Assembly (NCBI GenBank): GCA_965249205.1
Contig: CBDFLL010000002.1
Coordinates: 1 to 64,000, forward strand
Length of the DNA: 64,000 nt
Direction: 5' to 3'
From: JAQBVV01 sp965249205
GTDB lineage: Bacteria; Acidobacteriota; Vicinamibacteria; Vicinamibacterales; UBA2999
Positions 24,155 through 33,309 of this stretch are shown in pieces. Numbering within the stretch: the stretch's first letter is position 1; each line of letters opens with the position of its first letter. Under the pieces are notes generated by a model that saw only the letters and a program-made list of their open reading frames with translations, was not told the DNA's origin and did not search any database. Position numbers and translations under genes: made by a program.

Positions 24155-25400
24155 CTACGGTGTTGGGACAGGGTCCGCCACGACGATCGGCGTGACGGTA
24201 CTGCGGGGAATTTGGTCTGGAGCACCGGGCCAGAACAGGTACACGGCCAAGGCGTGCGTCCCACGATGCTGCGCATCGAACTGAAAGTCGAGGACGAAGG
24301 TGCCGGCAGCGCTGACCGCGGCCCTCGTCTGTAGTGCCTCACCGGGCAGACCGGTGTCCGGAAAAAAGATGAGCAGGATCTCACTGAAGTCGGGTCGGTC
24401 CGTGGCGGTGACCCGCCCGGAGATGGTCACGCGCTCGCCCACGGCATAGCTCGTCTTGATCGGGGCATCGAACGTGACGCCACGCCACGAAGTGGCGTCA
24501 AGAGCAGGGTAATTCACATCAAGCGCCGAGATCAACGGTGCGGCAACTTTCGGGCGGATCGTCGTGACCAGATCGATGGCGCGGTCGGTCGAAAGGTCTG
24601 ACCTCGTTTTTTATCGTGCTATGAAAGGCGGTATATGCGGCGAGGTGTTCGTCATGGGGGACGATGGCGAGCACGTCGTACGAATCTTCAAAGTGCTCGT
24701 AAAACATCTGGGCCACGGTTTCGGCGTTGTAATCATCCTGGTCATCACCGAGGCGGGACGCGCCGTACCCGGGGATGCGGAGATTGACGATATTGCTGGA
24801 ATACTGCACGTCGCCACTGAGCTGCGTGACCGCCGACGTTTGCAGGTTTCGCGGACTCATCCGCAGGAAGATCAAAGATCCCCCGCCCGGGAGCGTCTCG
24901 CCAGGCAAGACCTCACCCCACTCAACGCGCGGTTTGTCCCATCCAAACGAATACGAGCGCAGCACCCGCTCAAGCGCGTCACCACCCCAGGCCGGGTTGA
25001 ACACGCTGACAAGTTGCCCGTTGATGATTTGTGTTTCCGCGCGTGTCCAGGTCTCGATGTCATCCTCGTTCAGCGGCGCGACCGACTGAAAACGGATGGT
25101 CTCGACATCGCCAGACACGACGAAGTTACTGAGGGTCACCGCGCCCGCGTAGTCCGGTGTCAGGATCGATGGCGCCTGGGTGAACCACAGCGGTTGACCG
25201 ACGGAAGGAGCTACGAGCGGACGAAGTCCTCTGGTCGTCGCCTGTACGTCAGGCGTTCCGCACTCAAGGACCGGCCTTGGTGGCGACGGCAGCAGTCCTT
25301 GCGGTTCTTGGGGAAGCTGCGACGCACCGAGCGTCGCGAGGGTGGCGGTGGCCATCGCCGCTGCGAGGGCGGCGGTCAGGCGCAGGTATGGCGGCATCAT
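24155..25400 (-). pseudogene. exported hypothetical protein with a frameshift
   Basis: Two open frames join into one product of about 414 aa. The first begins with a signal peptide (LRLTAALAAAMATATLATLG) and reads to STIKNEV; the second continues as DLSTDRAIDLVTTIRPKVAAP and runs to IVVADPVPTP. The change at about 24595-24600 equals one extra base. The C-terminal 120 residues look like an immunoglobulin-type beta-sandwich (VGERVTISGRVTATDRPDF). No family is recognised and no catalytic motif is evident. It lies convergent to the broken activator and divergent from the permease pair. Confidence 0.6.
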
Positions 25401-25696
25401 AGATTTGCTGCGGGATTATATATCTCTTAGAAAAGATTCGGCAGGGTCTGCGCTTGCCTTTAGTGAGAGGCGCACCCGGGTGCCAGGATGTGCAGCGCGG
25501 ACGGCACGGGTCCTGCTGTTGCAAAGGTGTCCGCGAGTAAGAAGAATGGCGCCAGGCGGATGGAACTTGACCCGACGAGTGGTGCAGGCGGGATGGTAAC
25601 GGTCGCTGCGGAGGTTCGGCCCGTCGGTCGGGCGGTGATCCGCCTAGGCATCACCGCATGCGTGTTCGACTGGTGTTCGGGACGGGAGGACCGCCC
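25401..25696. other. divergent intergenic region, no gene recognised
   Basis: About 296 bp between the minus-strand frameshifted exported gene and the plus-strand permeases. On the minus strand a perfect TATAAT (25420-25415) lies only 15 bp from the ATG at 25400, which would give an almost leaderless transcript; the matching -35 (TGCCGA at a 17-bp spacing) is poor. On the plus strand a GGGAGG ribosome-binding site (25684-25689) precedes the permease GTG. No terminator, repeat or RNA gene is seen. Confidence 0.35.
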
Positions 25697-26617
25697 GTGA
25701 TTCGGTTTCTTGCGCGCCGGCTCGCGCTGACCGTCCCGGTCCTGCTCGGGGTGGCGACGCTCGTCTTCTCGCTGATTCATCTGGTTCCGGGTGACCCAGT
25801 GCAGGCGATGCTCGGTGAGGCGGCGGCGGAAGAGGATATCGCGGCACTACGGGCGCGGCTGGGACTGGATCGGCCGCTCCTCGAGCAGTACGGCACCTTT
25901 CTCAGTGGTGCCGTGGGCGGCGATCTTGGCACGTCGCTGCGCACCGGAGAGCCGGTGATTGACGCGATTGTCGGCCGCCTCCCCGCCACACTCGAACTCG
26001 CGATAGCGGCGATGCTCGTGGCTGTTGGCGTGTCGATTCCACTCGGCATTCTTGCCGCGGTACGACGGGGGACACTTGTCGACCACGCTGCGACCGCTCT
26101 TGCGCTGACCGGGGTGTCGATACCGAATTTCTGGCTGGGGCCACTGCTGGCCATCGTGTTTGCCGTTGAGCTCGGCTGGTTGCCGGTCTCCGGCCGTGGC
26201 ACGTTGGCACATCTCGTACTCCCGGCCATCACGCTTGGTACCGCCCTGGCGGCGATTCTGGCGCGCATGACGCGGGCCGCGCTCATTGAGGAGTTGAGGA
26301 AACCATACGTGCAGGCGGCGCGAGCGCGTGGTGCGTCGCGCACGCGCGCGGTGCTGTGCCACGCACTACCCAACAGCCTGATCCCGGTGGTCACGCTCAT
26401 CGGCTTGCAGTGTGGCGCCGTCCTGAGTGGGGCCGTGATCACAGAGACGATCTTTGCGTGGCCGGGTATCGGCCGACTCCTGATCCAGTCCATCGGTTTT
26501 CGCGACTACCCGATGGTGCAGGGATGCATTCTCCTGATTGCAGTGATCTATGTTGGCGTCAATCTCGCGATCGATCTTGTGTACGGCCTATTGGACCCTC
26601 GCATCCGGTACTCCTGA
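25697..26617 (+). CDS. peptide/nickel-type ABC transporter permease (DppB/OppB-like)
   Basis: 306 aa inner-membrane permease. An N-terminal helix (IRFLARRLALTVPVLLGVAT) is followed by a BPD_transp_1 domain with about five more helices. The DppB-type LVPGDPVQAMLG motif follows the first helix, and the EAA loop is KPYVQAARARGASRTRAVLCHALPN. The C-terminus DLVYGLLDPRIRYS is typical. GTG start chosen because GGGAGG lies 7 nt upstream and the frame then begins at the first helix. It forms a pair with the next gene; no substrate-binding protein or ATPase gene is adjacent. Confidence 0.9.
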   Translation: MIRFLARRLALTVPVLLGVATLVFSLIHLVPGDPVQAMLGEAAAEEDIAALRARLGLDRPLLEQYGTFLSGAVGGDLGTSLRTGEPVIDAIVGRLPATLELAIAAMLVAVGVSIPLGILAAVRRGTLVDHAATALALTGVSIPNFWLGPLLAIVFAVELGWLPVSGRGTLAHLVLPAITLGTALAAILARMTRAALIEELRKPYVQAARARGASRTRAVLCHALPNSLIPVVTLIGLQCGAVLSGAVITETIFAWPGIGRLLIQSIGFRDYPMVQGCILLIAVIYVGVNLAIDLVYGLLDPRIRYS

Positions 26618-26620
26618 CCT

Positions 26621-27421
26621 ATGGCTCGCTTTGGTGCCGCCGTCGTGTTTGTTACGGTCATCGCGGCCCTTGCGGGCCCGTGGCTCGTGCCGTTCGATGC
26701 CAACACCCAGGATCTCGCGCAGCGGCTGACCGGGCCATCGGCCGCGCATTGGTTCGGTCTCGACGAACTGGGCCGGGATATTCTCGCGCGCGTGTTGTCG
26801 GGCGCGAGAATCTCTCTGCTGGTTGCCCTCGTGGTCGTGGGTATCTCAGCGACGGTCGGCATCGTGGTGGGTTCGATCGCAGGCTATTACGGCGGCTGGA
26901 TTGACGAAGGCGTTGGCAGGCTGATCGACATCCTACTGGCGTTTCCCGGTCTGTTGCTCGCGATCGCGCTGGTTGCCGCGCTTGGACCAAGTCTCGCGAA
27001 CGTCGTGGTTGCACTGTCGCTGATCGGGTGGGTGGGCTATGCGCGACTCGTGCGCGCGGAGGCGCTCCGCGCCCGCGAACTGGAGTTCGTGGAAGCGGCG
27101 CGGGCCTTGGGCGCCACGACGTCGCGGATTCTTATCCGTCATGTCATCCCCACCACGCTGCCTGCCGTGATCGTGCAGGCGACGCTTGGCATGGGGGGAG
27201 TGATCTTGGCGGAGGCGGCGCTCAGCTTTCTTGGCCTTGGTGTGCAGCCGCCGACTCCGAGCTGGGGCACGATGCTGAACGATGGACGTGGGCATCTGCT
27301 CGACGCGCCGCATTTGACGATCTTTCCAGGCTGTGCGATTGCGGTGCTGGTGCTCGGGTTCAACTTTCTCGGCGATGGGCTGCGCGACGCGCTGGACCCC
27401 GCCACACGGCACCGGACCTGA
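26621..27421 (+). CDS. peptide/nickel-type ABC transporter permease (DppC/OppC-like)
   Basis: 266 aa. The HWFGLDELGRDILARVLSGARISL motif region of DppC-type permeases is at about residues 46-70. The EAA loop is EAARALGATTSRILIRHVIP, and AEAALSFLGLGVQPPTPSWG is the family's C-terminal hallmark. Starts 3 bp after the DppB-like stop, so the two make a heterodimeric membrane channel. ATPases would have to come from elsewhere, possibly the 52-58 kb operon. Confidence 0.9.
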   Translation: MARFGAAVVFVTVIAALAGPWLVPFDANTQDLAQRLTGPSAAHWFGLDELGRDILARVLSGARISLLVALVVVGISATVGIVVGSIAGYYGGWIDEGVGRLIDILLAFPGLLLAIALVAALGPSLANVVVALSLIGWVGYARLVRAEALRARELEFVEAARALGATTSRILIRHVIPTTLPAVIVQATLGMGGVILAEAALSFLGLGVQPPTPSWGTMLNDGRGHLLDAPHLTIFPGCAIAVLVLGFNFLGDGLRDALDPATRHRT

Positions 27422-27446
27422 CACTGTACCGTCGCCTGCTAGCTAA

Positions 27447-29834
27447 CTACGGTGCGTCCGCCGGTCGCCGTCCAACGATCGTGAACGGTTGCGGTGGTTC
27501 GTCGGTGGTGACGAACGTCCGCAGGAATTCGAGTTCGACCGGTGCGAACATGCGTTCCACCTCTGATTTCATCGTGAGGACTGGTAACGGGCTCACCGGC
27601 ATCGCGTCGAATCGTTCCTGCAATATCGGCTGGAGCACGATTGGCCCTCCCGGCGGCGGGGAGGTGGTGACCTCAGCAGCGTCAACCCACGACTCGATGT
27701 ACGACGCGCCGCGACCCTCCGCGCGGACCTGGACACCGCTACGGAGCGCAAGGATGCCGAAAGGGTCTTCGGAAACGCTGGTGGGATTCGGACGGCCCTC
27801 TATGGACAGGGCTCTAAAGGGCGAATGCACGAAGGCGACCGTTGATGCATGTCTGACTGCCGCCACCCACCAAGGTCCGGTCTCGGTGTGAAAGATTGGC
27901 TTTGTGTAGGAGGTTTTCGAGCTGGCGGCAGCCAGACCCACGACGGCTAACGGGGTCGCCACCGTGTCTCCGTTTCTGAGTTGGACCCTGAGTACCAACC
28001 TGTTCCCGAAATTCTTGTCGGATCGCACGCGGAAACGTTGGGGGTCTGGCTCAGTGGCTACGCGGCGCCACGCGCCGCCCGGGATCGGCGCGCCGTCCAG
28101 TTCGAGCTGCGCTGCCCTCTTGATCGTGGCGGTTTCCCATGCGGCAGACACCCGGGCGATGACAGGGACCGCGACATCGGTGAGGAATGCGCCCTCTGCG
28201 TCGAAGGCGCTCGACCGCCACGTGCACTCGTAGCCCTTCTCGGTCGACCGGAGGTCGATGGCACGACATGATTCGCTCATGGTGGTGACGGCCCCAGTCT
28301 GCGCGATGAGCGCATACGGGACATCGAACACGTGTGCGGCGACGCTTTCGGATTCAAGGCCCAGACGACCGCGGAACACGAGAATCTGGGATGCGGTCGG
28401 GTGCTCCCCTGGCAATAGTGTGACCGGTAGCGTCACCGTCGCATGTGAACCAACGGTGGTGACGGCACCGTCATTGACCAGCCCAGAAGCCTCCCGCCCC
28501 TCATCCGATGCACCAGCTCTCGGCCGCGCATAAATCTCGAAGACACCTTCCATCACTTCATCTGTGAGATTCGCAATACGAAGGAACGCACCACCTTCGT
28601 CGAAGCTCAGGGTCTCAACGTGCATCGAGCCGCGAAAGAAGTAGTCGAGCACCGCGCGCGCGTAGCCGACCGCGCGCGGCAGCATGTGCGTCGCCACCTG
28701 GTCCCAGACGACACCGTCGACGCAGGGATAGGGTCGCGCGGGCCCACCGCGCGGGTTGAGATCGCCGGCACACGCCGCGCGGATCGGATTCGCCGGTAGC
28801 AGCCCATGGCCTTCGGGGCGCGTCCAGTAGCGGCGGACGATCTGGCGACCGTCGGGAGTTCGCCGGGGAGTGAGTAACTCGGTGCGGATCAGACCGTCGG
28901 TGCCAGTACGCGGAAACGGATAGGGCCCCGAAAGCGTGTCCTCGCTGAAGAAGTTCGCGTTCGCGACTTCGGCGAGGCCGATTGCCGTGGGCGCAGATGG
29001 AGTGGTCGTGTCGAACGTGACGCTCGGATTCGAGCCGTCGTAGGTGTCGGTGTCGATGAGCCGCGCGATCGGAACATTAGCTGGCTCGTTTCCGGGTATC
29101 GGAATCTGGAAGAGGCTCGGATCCGGGCTGATGGGAGTCGACAGGAATCGTTCGACGAATCGTCCAGGATCATCGTCGGTCTGATGGTCTGACTGCACCC
29201 ACGCGTCGTATGACCAGAAGAAAGGCGCGGTGCCGAGCGGATGTTCGTCATTTCGCACGTGCTCCGGAACTGAAGCATCGGCCACGACGTGCATGACTTG
29301 GCCGAGGGCGCGGAACGTCGCTGCTAGAAGCGCTTCGCGCTGGGTCGAGTCTGGCTTGGTGAGCGCCTCGTAATACGTACGGCGCGCATCGTGCCACGAC
29401 CAGTTTCCACCGGCGGTGCCGACGCCCTCCTGATCGCGGCTCTGCAGCCAGCGTGCCGACGATTCGTTGGGGCCAAGGAAGGTCAAGCCGGCAGAGTCCC
29501 AGGGTTTCAAGGGGTCGTGGAAGTGGTTGTAATAGCGACCCGTCTTCGGCAGGATCGGCCAACCCTCGTCTTCGAGCTCGCCGCCAAGTTCGATCCACTC
29601 CCGAGCGCGCCGCGGGGGACCATCGAGAGGTGCTAGGAAGGTCTCAGATCCATCTGACAGTCCGAGCGTGTCGCGAAAGTACGCTTCAAGATCGATTGAA
29701 GAAATGGAGAGGACCGCTTGTCGATTGATCAGCCGATGGCTTGACACTTCAAGCGCGACGACTGGCGCGCTCGCAACGATGGCCAAGAGGCATGCCTGGG
29801 CTAGGTGCGATCGTTGACGCCAGGTGGCAGTCAC
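27447..29834 (-). CDS. large exported protein with zinc phospholipase C/P1-nuclease-like N-terminal domain
   Basis: 795 aa. A signal peptide ends at about residue 27. The N-terminal 250 residues look like the all-helical zinc phospholipase C/P1 nuclease fold: SSHRLINRQAV near the mature N-terminus, YYNHFHDPLKPW, LGQVMHVVADASVPEHVRNDEH and WSYDAWV supply several His/Asp candidates for metal ligands. The C-terminal half is beta-rich (TVTLPVTLLPGEH and others). The function, lipase or nuclease, cannot be decided and the domain call is by motif resemblance only. GTG start overlaps the preceding gene's TGA (GTGA). Confidence 0.7.
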   Translation of the reverse strand: MTATWRQRSHLAQACLLAIVASAPVVALEVSSHRLINRQAVLSISSIDLEAYFRDTLGLSDGSETFLAPLDGPPRRAREWIELGGELEDEGWPILPKTGRYYNHFHDPLKPWDSAGLTFLGPNESSARWLQSRDQEGVGTAGGNWSWHDARRTYYEALTKPDSTQREALLAATFRALGQVMHVVADASVPEHVRNDEHPLGTAPFFWSYDAWVQSDHQTDDDPGRFVERFLSTPISPDPSLFQIPIPGNEPANVPIARLIDTDTYDGSNPSVTFDTTTPSAPTAIGLAEVANANFFSEDTLSGPYPFPRTGTDGLIRTELLTPRRTPDGRQIVRRYWTRPEGHGLLPANPIRAACAGDLNPRGGPARPYPCVDGVVWDQVATHMLPRAVGYARAVLDYFFRGSMHVETLSFDEGGAFLRIANLTDEVMEGVFEIYARPRAGASDEGREASGLVNDGAVTTVGSHATVTLPVTLLPGEHPTASQILVFRGRLGLESESVAAHVFDVPYALIAQTGAVTTMSESCRAIDLRSTEKGYECTWRSSAFDAEGAFLTDVAVPVIARVSAAWETATIKRAAQLELDGAPIPGGAWRRVATEPDPQRFRVRSDKNFGNRLVLRVQLRNGDTVATPLAVVGLAAASSKTSYTKPIFHTETGPWWVAAVRHASTVAFVHSPFRALSIEGRPNPTSVSEDPFGILALRSGVQVRAEGRGASYIESWVDAAEVTTSPPPGGPIVLQPILQERFDAMPVSPLPVLTMKSEVERMFAPVELEFLRTFVTTDEPPQPFTIVGRRPADAP

Positions 29835-30415
29835 TGGGCGGTCTCCCGCGACTCAAAGCAACGGAGTTCGCGGTCATAGGCATAAATGGCATCACGAAAA
29901 CGAGGGGTCCCGTCGTGAAGTGGTACAGCTGCACGGTTTCGAGGCAGGCAGCGCTCTTGGCGTGTCTTGAGCGGCCGCATCTTGATGACGGTGGGGTCCA
30001 CAAAGGGTTCCCCATCCGGAGGGGTGACCTCCCGGCCCCGAGCGACATGTCCTGGCGCGAAGTAGCTGAATCCGGGCCGCGTGACAAAGAGATCCCAGTA
30101 TCGCGGTCGGCCAGCCAACTCGAAGCGCCCCTCGTCATCTGTCACCGACTCCACGGCATCGAGGAAGGTCTGTCCCCCGTCACCGGTTGGGGTGGGCAGC
30201 CGGCGATCCCAGCGCACCATGACGTGCGCACCCGCAATCGGCAGGCCTGTCTCCTCATCCACGAGTTGACCTGAGAACGGGCCCCACTGCTCCTGCCCAC
30301 GGAGCCAGCCGCCGAAAGCGAGGAGAAGCCCAACGGCGATCAGGCCGACCACGAACCGACGGAGCCACCGCGCACTTCGCCTCCAGCGACGGTCGTGCGG
30401 GTCGGCTGATGTCAT
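29831..30415 (-). CDS. membrane-anchored carboxypeptidase-regulatory-like domain protein
   Basis: 194 aa. A basic N-terminus and one transmembrane helix (FVVGLIAVGLLLAFGGWL, about 22-39) anchor a single beta-sandwich with GQLVDEETGLPIAGAHVMV, SVTDDEGRFELAGRPRYW and a final DPTVIKMRPL, the standard carboxypeptidase-regulatory-like/transthyretin-like pattern. The ATG at 30415 is preceded by AAGGAG about 10 nt upstream, which decides against the longer frame to 30643. Middle gene of a three-gene run with the NHL/PKD protein and the P1-nuclease-like protein. Confidence 0.75.
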   Translation of the reverse strand: MTSADPHDRRWRRSARWLRRFVVGLIAVGLLLAFGGWLRGQEQWGPFSGQLVDEETGLPIAGAHVMVRWDRRLPTPTGDGGQTFLDAVESVTDDEGRFELAGRPRYWDLFVTRPGFSYFAPGHVARGREVTPPDGEPFVDPTVIKMRPLKTRQERCLPRNRAAVPLHDGTPRFRDAIYAYDRELRCFESRETAQ

Positions 30416-30444
30416 CCCGATGTGCTCCTTCTCAACTTCGTTCG

Positions 30445-33075
30445 TCAGAACTGCCACAACCGCCACTGGCCGTCGACATCCGTCGTCAGAGCAACGGGGT
30501 AGGAGAACACCTGCCCGTTCTCCTCCCGAAGCATCTCGTACTCGGCGCCGCCGCGGTCGACCCGGATCAGCTCGATGGTGGTGAACCCTGCCCCTTGGGT
30601 GACGAGATCGTCGGGGGGGAGTTGCTCGAAGTACTCCCGCCACCTCGGCCGTCGGTTCCTGTGGATGTAGCTGATGGCACGCTCACGATCTCCACTCCGT
30701 AGCGCTTCAGCGAAGCCGTACCAAATGATCTGGAGCCGTGCGTCCAGGGCGGCACGGTCGTACACATCGACAACCGTGCGATAGGTCTGGATCTGGCCAT
30801 CAGCTGTGGTGGCGCGTAACGTCGGTACGTAGATGCCTGGCCGCTCGTAGAGGAACGGGAGCCCGTCAAGTGTGGCGCCCTCGAAGTCGACGGTGCCATC
30901 GCTGTCCAAGTCGAGTTCGACACGGGTCCCCTCGGCGAGATTCACGCTGAAGGTGACCACGTGCGGCGCGAGACCGCCGGCTGGAAGCGCGGTGAGTCTG
31001 GACAAAGACATCGTCGGTCCAGGTTGGACCGAAATGTCGACGCTGCCGGCGGCGGTCGCACCCGTCGCCAGATCGACTGCGTCTACGGTTAGCGCGGTCG
31101 TTGTCGCACCGACCGGGACTTCCACAGCGAAGGTGCCGGCTTCCACGCTCGAGGGCAACGACGGAATGACCATGCCAGGAGGGAGGGGAATCGTGACACT
31201 GACGTTGCTGCCGCCATGCACGTTCCCTCGGAGCCAGACGGTTGGGGTGGTGACGACTGCGCCCGCCGCTGGTTCAGTAATTCGAATCCGCAGGCTGGTC
31301 ACGGTGAACGTCTGCATCGCTCGGTTCACGCTCTCGTTGCCAGCCAGATCGCGACTTTTCACCTCGAACGTGTGCACACCAGGCGTCAGCGCGGTCGCGA
31401 TGATCGCCGTTGCTGAATCGAACGGCGACCAGGCATTGTCGTCAAGTCGCCACGCAAATTCGAGGGTCGATGAGTACACGTCAGTGCCCGTCACGACGAA
31501 CGTGGCAGTTGTCTCCATCGTTTCGCCGTTGGGTCCGCTGACGATTCGGACGTCGGGCGAAGTCCGGTCGACGATCAGGAGCCGGGCGTCGGCGAACACA
31601 TTGCCGGCTCGGTCGGTCCCGACGACGGTGATCGTACGCGGCCCCTCAGCCACCGTACGGGTGTCGAGTGTTGTAGCCCCGACGAGAGGCTCGCCAGGTG
31701 CGGGGTTGCCGACGGTTGTCACGATTGCATCGTCCAGCATGAACATAAGCGACGCGAGGCCGCTGCCGTCATCGCCACCGCGTGCACGAAGTGTCGTGAC
31801 GTCGCGCACGTGGCTTCCGGCGCTCGGCACCTGAATCGACACATAGGGGAGCCGATCGTCGTGCACGATGGTGCGCGAGGCGGGCGCCGACGTCAGTCCG
31901 AGGCCACCGTTGGCGGTGGCAGTTATCGCAAACGACGTGTCAGCATTGTTTCTGAGCGGCACACGTAGCGTAAAAGCACCGGTTGCCGCGTCGGCGCGGG
32001 TCGTCGCGAATGGGTATCTGAACGTACCGGTGCCGAAGGCGTTGAGGATCTGTCCGGGTAACGCCTGTCCAGCAATGGCCACTGGCGCTTGATTCGTGAA
32101 GAGGGGTGCGTCGATGTTGGGTGGGTTCGGCGCGCGCACGCGCAGGAGCCGGCCGGACTTCCCACCCTCGATAACCAACAGGTTGCCTGTCGGCTCGAAC
32201 GCGAGACCCCGGGGTTTGCGCAGCCCGTTCAGGACGGTGGCGGCCGAGCCCGTACGGATCGCCTTGAGGACCAGGCCATCCCGCTTTCTTGAGGCACGCC
32301 TACCCCTGGATCCGGTGGTCGCAAACACTGCGCCGAGTCTGTCAACGGTGACACCGGTCGGGACGTGGCCCCGTCCGGTCGCCATCGGCTCGGGTGTCCC
32401 AGCGACGCCATTTGCACCGATCGGCACGCGCACGAGCCATGTGCGGTTCCTGCCGCGGTCCGTCGATACTCTTTCGACCGCCGCGTAAAGACCGCCATCT
32501 GCCCAGACGAGTCCTTCGAGTCGGCGAAAGCCACTAGCGATGGTGCGCAACTCTCCGGAAGGGACGAGTTCAATGATTTGCATGGGGCGTGCGCGACCAG
32601 CGCTCTTGGCGCTCCGTTTTCCAGACCTGACCAACCGGGTTGCAGAGAGGTAGATCGTGCCGTCTGGGGCAGCGGTGATCCATCGTGGCCGGACGATGCC
32701 GGTCGCGAGAATCTCAAGCGAGCCGGATGCATGCCGGCGCAGCACACGCCGTGCACGCTCTTCGACGATGAGGAGGCGGCCCTGAGGGTCGAATACCACT
32801 CCGGACGGCCGTTCAAGCCCAGTCACAAGCACGGCTCGTCGACCGTTCGGCGCGATGCGGACAATTGCGCCCGTCTTGCGGTCGGAGACGACCACGGAGC
32901 CGTCGCGGTCCACGGCGACGCCGACGGGATCCGAGAAGCCGCCGGCGACGACCTCAACGCCGCGGGACCAGGGGGTTGGGCGGTTCGCAGTGCCTGCCAG
33001 CGACGCCACGAGGCACGCGCTGACCAGCGTCGCGCGAAAGCACTGCATTGCCGTACGCCTCAGTGTGTCGTTCAA
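30445..33075 (-). CDS. large exported NHL-propeller/Ig-like/PKD protein
   Basis: About 876 aa. A signal peptide ends near ASLAGTANRP. Residues about 40-330 form a propeller of NHL-like blades (GFSDPVGVAVDRDGSVVVSD, GLRKPRGLAFEPTGNLLVIE). Bacterial Ig-like modules follow (PYVSIQVPSAGSHVRDVTTL; DRTSPDVRIVSGPNGETMET), then a PKD-like module (RVELDLDSDGTVDFEGA) and a C-terminal alpha+beta domain resembling an SnoaL/DUF4440-like fold. An extracellular or periplasmic binding role is likely. I chose the TTG at 33075 because AGGAGG lies 4 nt before it; the ATG at 33048 is the alternative and leaves the signal peptide intact. Confidence 0.72.
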   Translation of the reverse strand: MNDTLRRTAMQCFRATLVSACLVASLAGTANRPTPWSRGVEVVAGGFSDPVGVAVDRDGSVVVSDRKTGAIVRIAPNGRRAVLVTGLERPSGVVFDPQGRLLIVEERARRVLRRHASGSLEILATGIVRPRWITAAPDGTIYLSATRLVRSGKRSAKSAGRARPMQIIELVPSGELRTIASGFRRLEGLVWADGGLYAAVERVSTDRGRNRTWLVRVPIGANGVAGTPEPMATGRGHVPTGVTVDRLGAVFATTGSRGRRASRKRDGLVLKAIRTGSAATVLNGLRKPRGLAFEPTGNLLVIEGGKSGRLLRVRAPNPPNIDAPLFTNQAPVAIAGQALPGQILNAFGTGTFRYPFATTRADAATGAFTLRVPLRNNADTSFAITATANGGLGLTSAPASRTIVHDDRLPYVSIQVPSAGSHVRDVTTLRARGGDDGSGLASLMFMLDDAIVTTVGNPAPGEPLVGATTLDTRTVAEGPRTITVVGTDRAGNVFADARLLIVDRTSPDVRIVSGPNGETMETTATFVVTGTDVYSSTLEFAWRLDDNAWSPFDSATAIIATALTPGVHTFEVKSRDLAGNESVNRAMQTFTVTSLRIRITEPAAGAVVTTPTVWLRGNVHGGSNVSVTIPLPPGMVIPSLPSSVEAGTFAVEVPVGATTTALTVDAVDLATGATAAGSVDISVQPGPTMSLSRLTALPAGGLAPHVVTFSVNLAEGTRVELDLDSDGTVDFEGATLDGLPFLYERPGIYVPTLRATTADGQIQTYRTVVDVYDRAALDARLQIIWYGFAEALRSGDRERAISYIHRNRRPRWREYFEQLPPDDLVTQGAGFTTIELIRVDRGGAEYEMLREENGQVFSYPVALTTDVDGQWRLWQF

Positions 33076-33309
33076 CGGGCCTCCTCGAATCGTGGGCGCC
33101 GATGACATCGGCGTGCCGTTCAGAGGAGCAACAGGCGGGCCACTGCCGTGTTCGATAAAAACAAGCGCTGTCTAGCCGATCGCATGGAATGGGCGTGGTC
33201 GACGTGGCAGGACTCATACGCGGCCAGTCGGCGTACCCGCGCAGTTGTTGCGACGCGCGTGGCCCGGTCGAGGGCGTGTGATGCGGGAAAAGAGAAGGAG
33301 TCTACGGCA

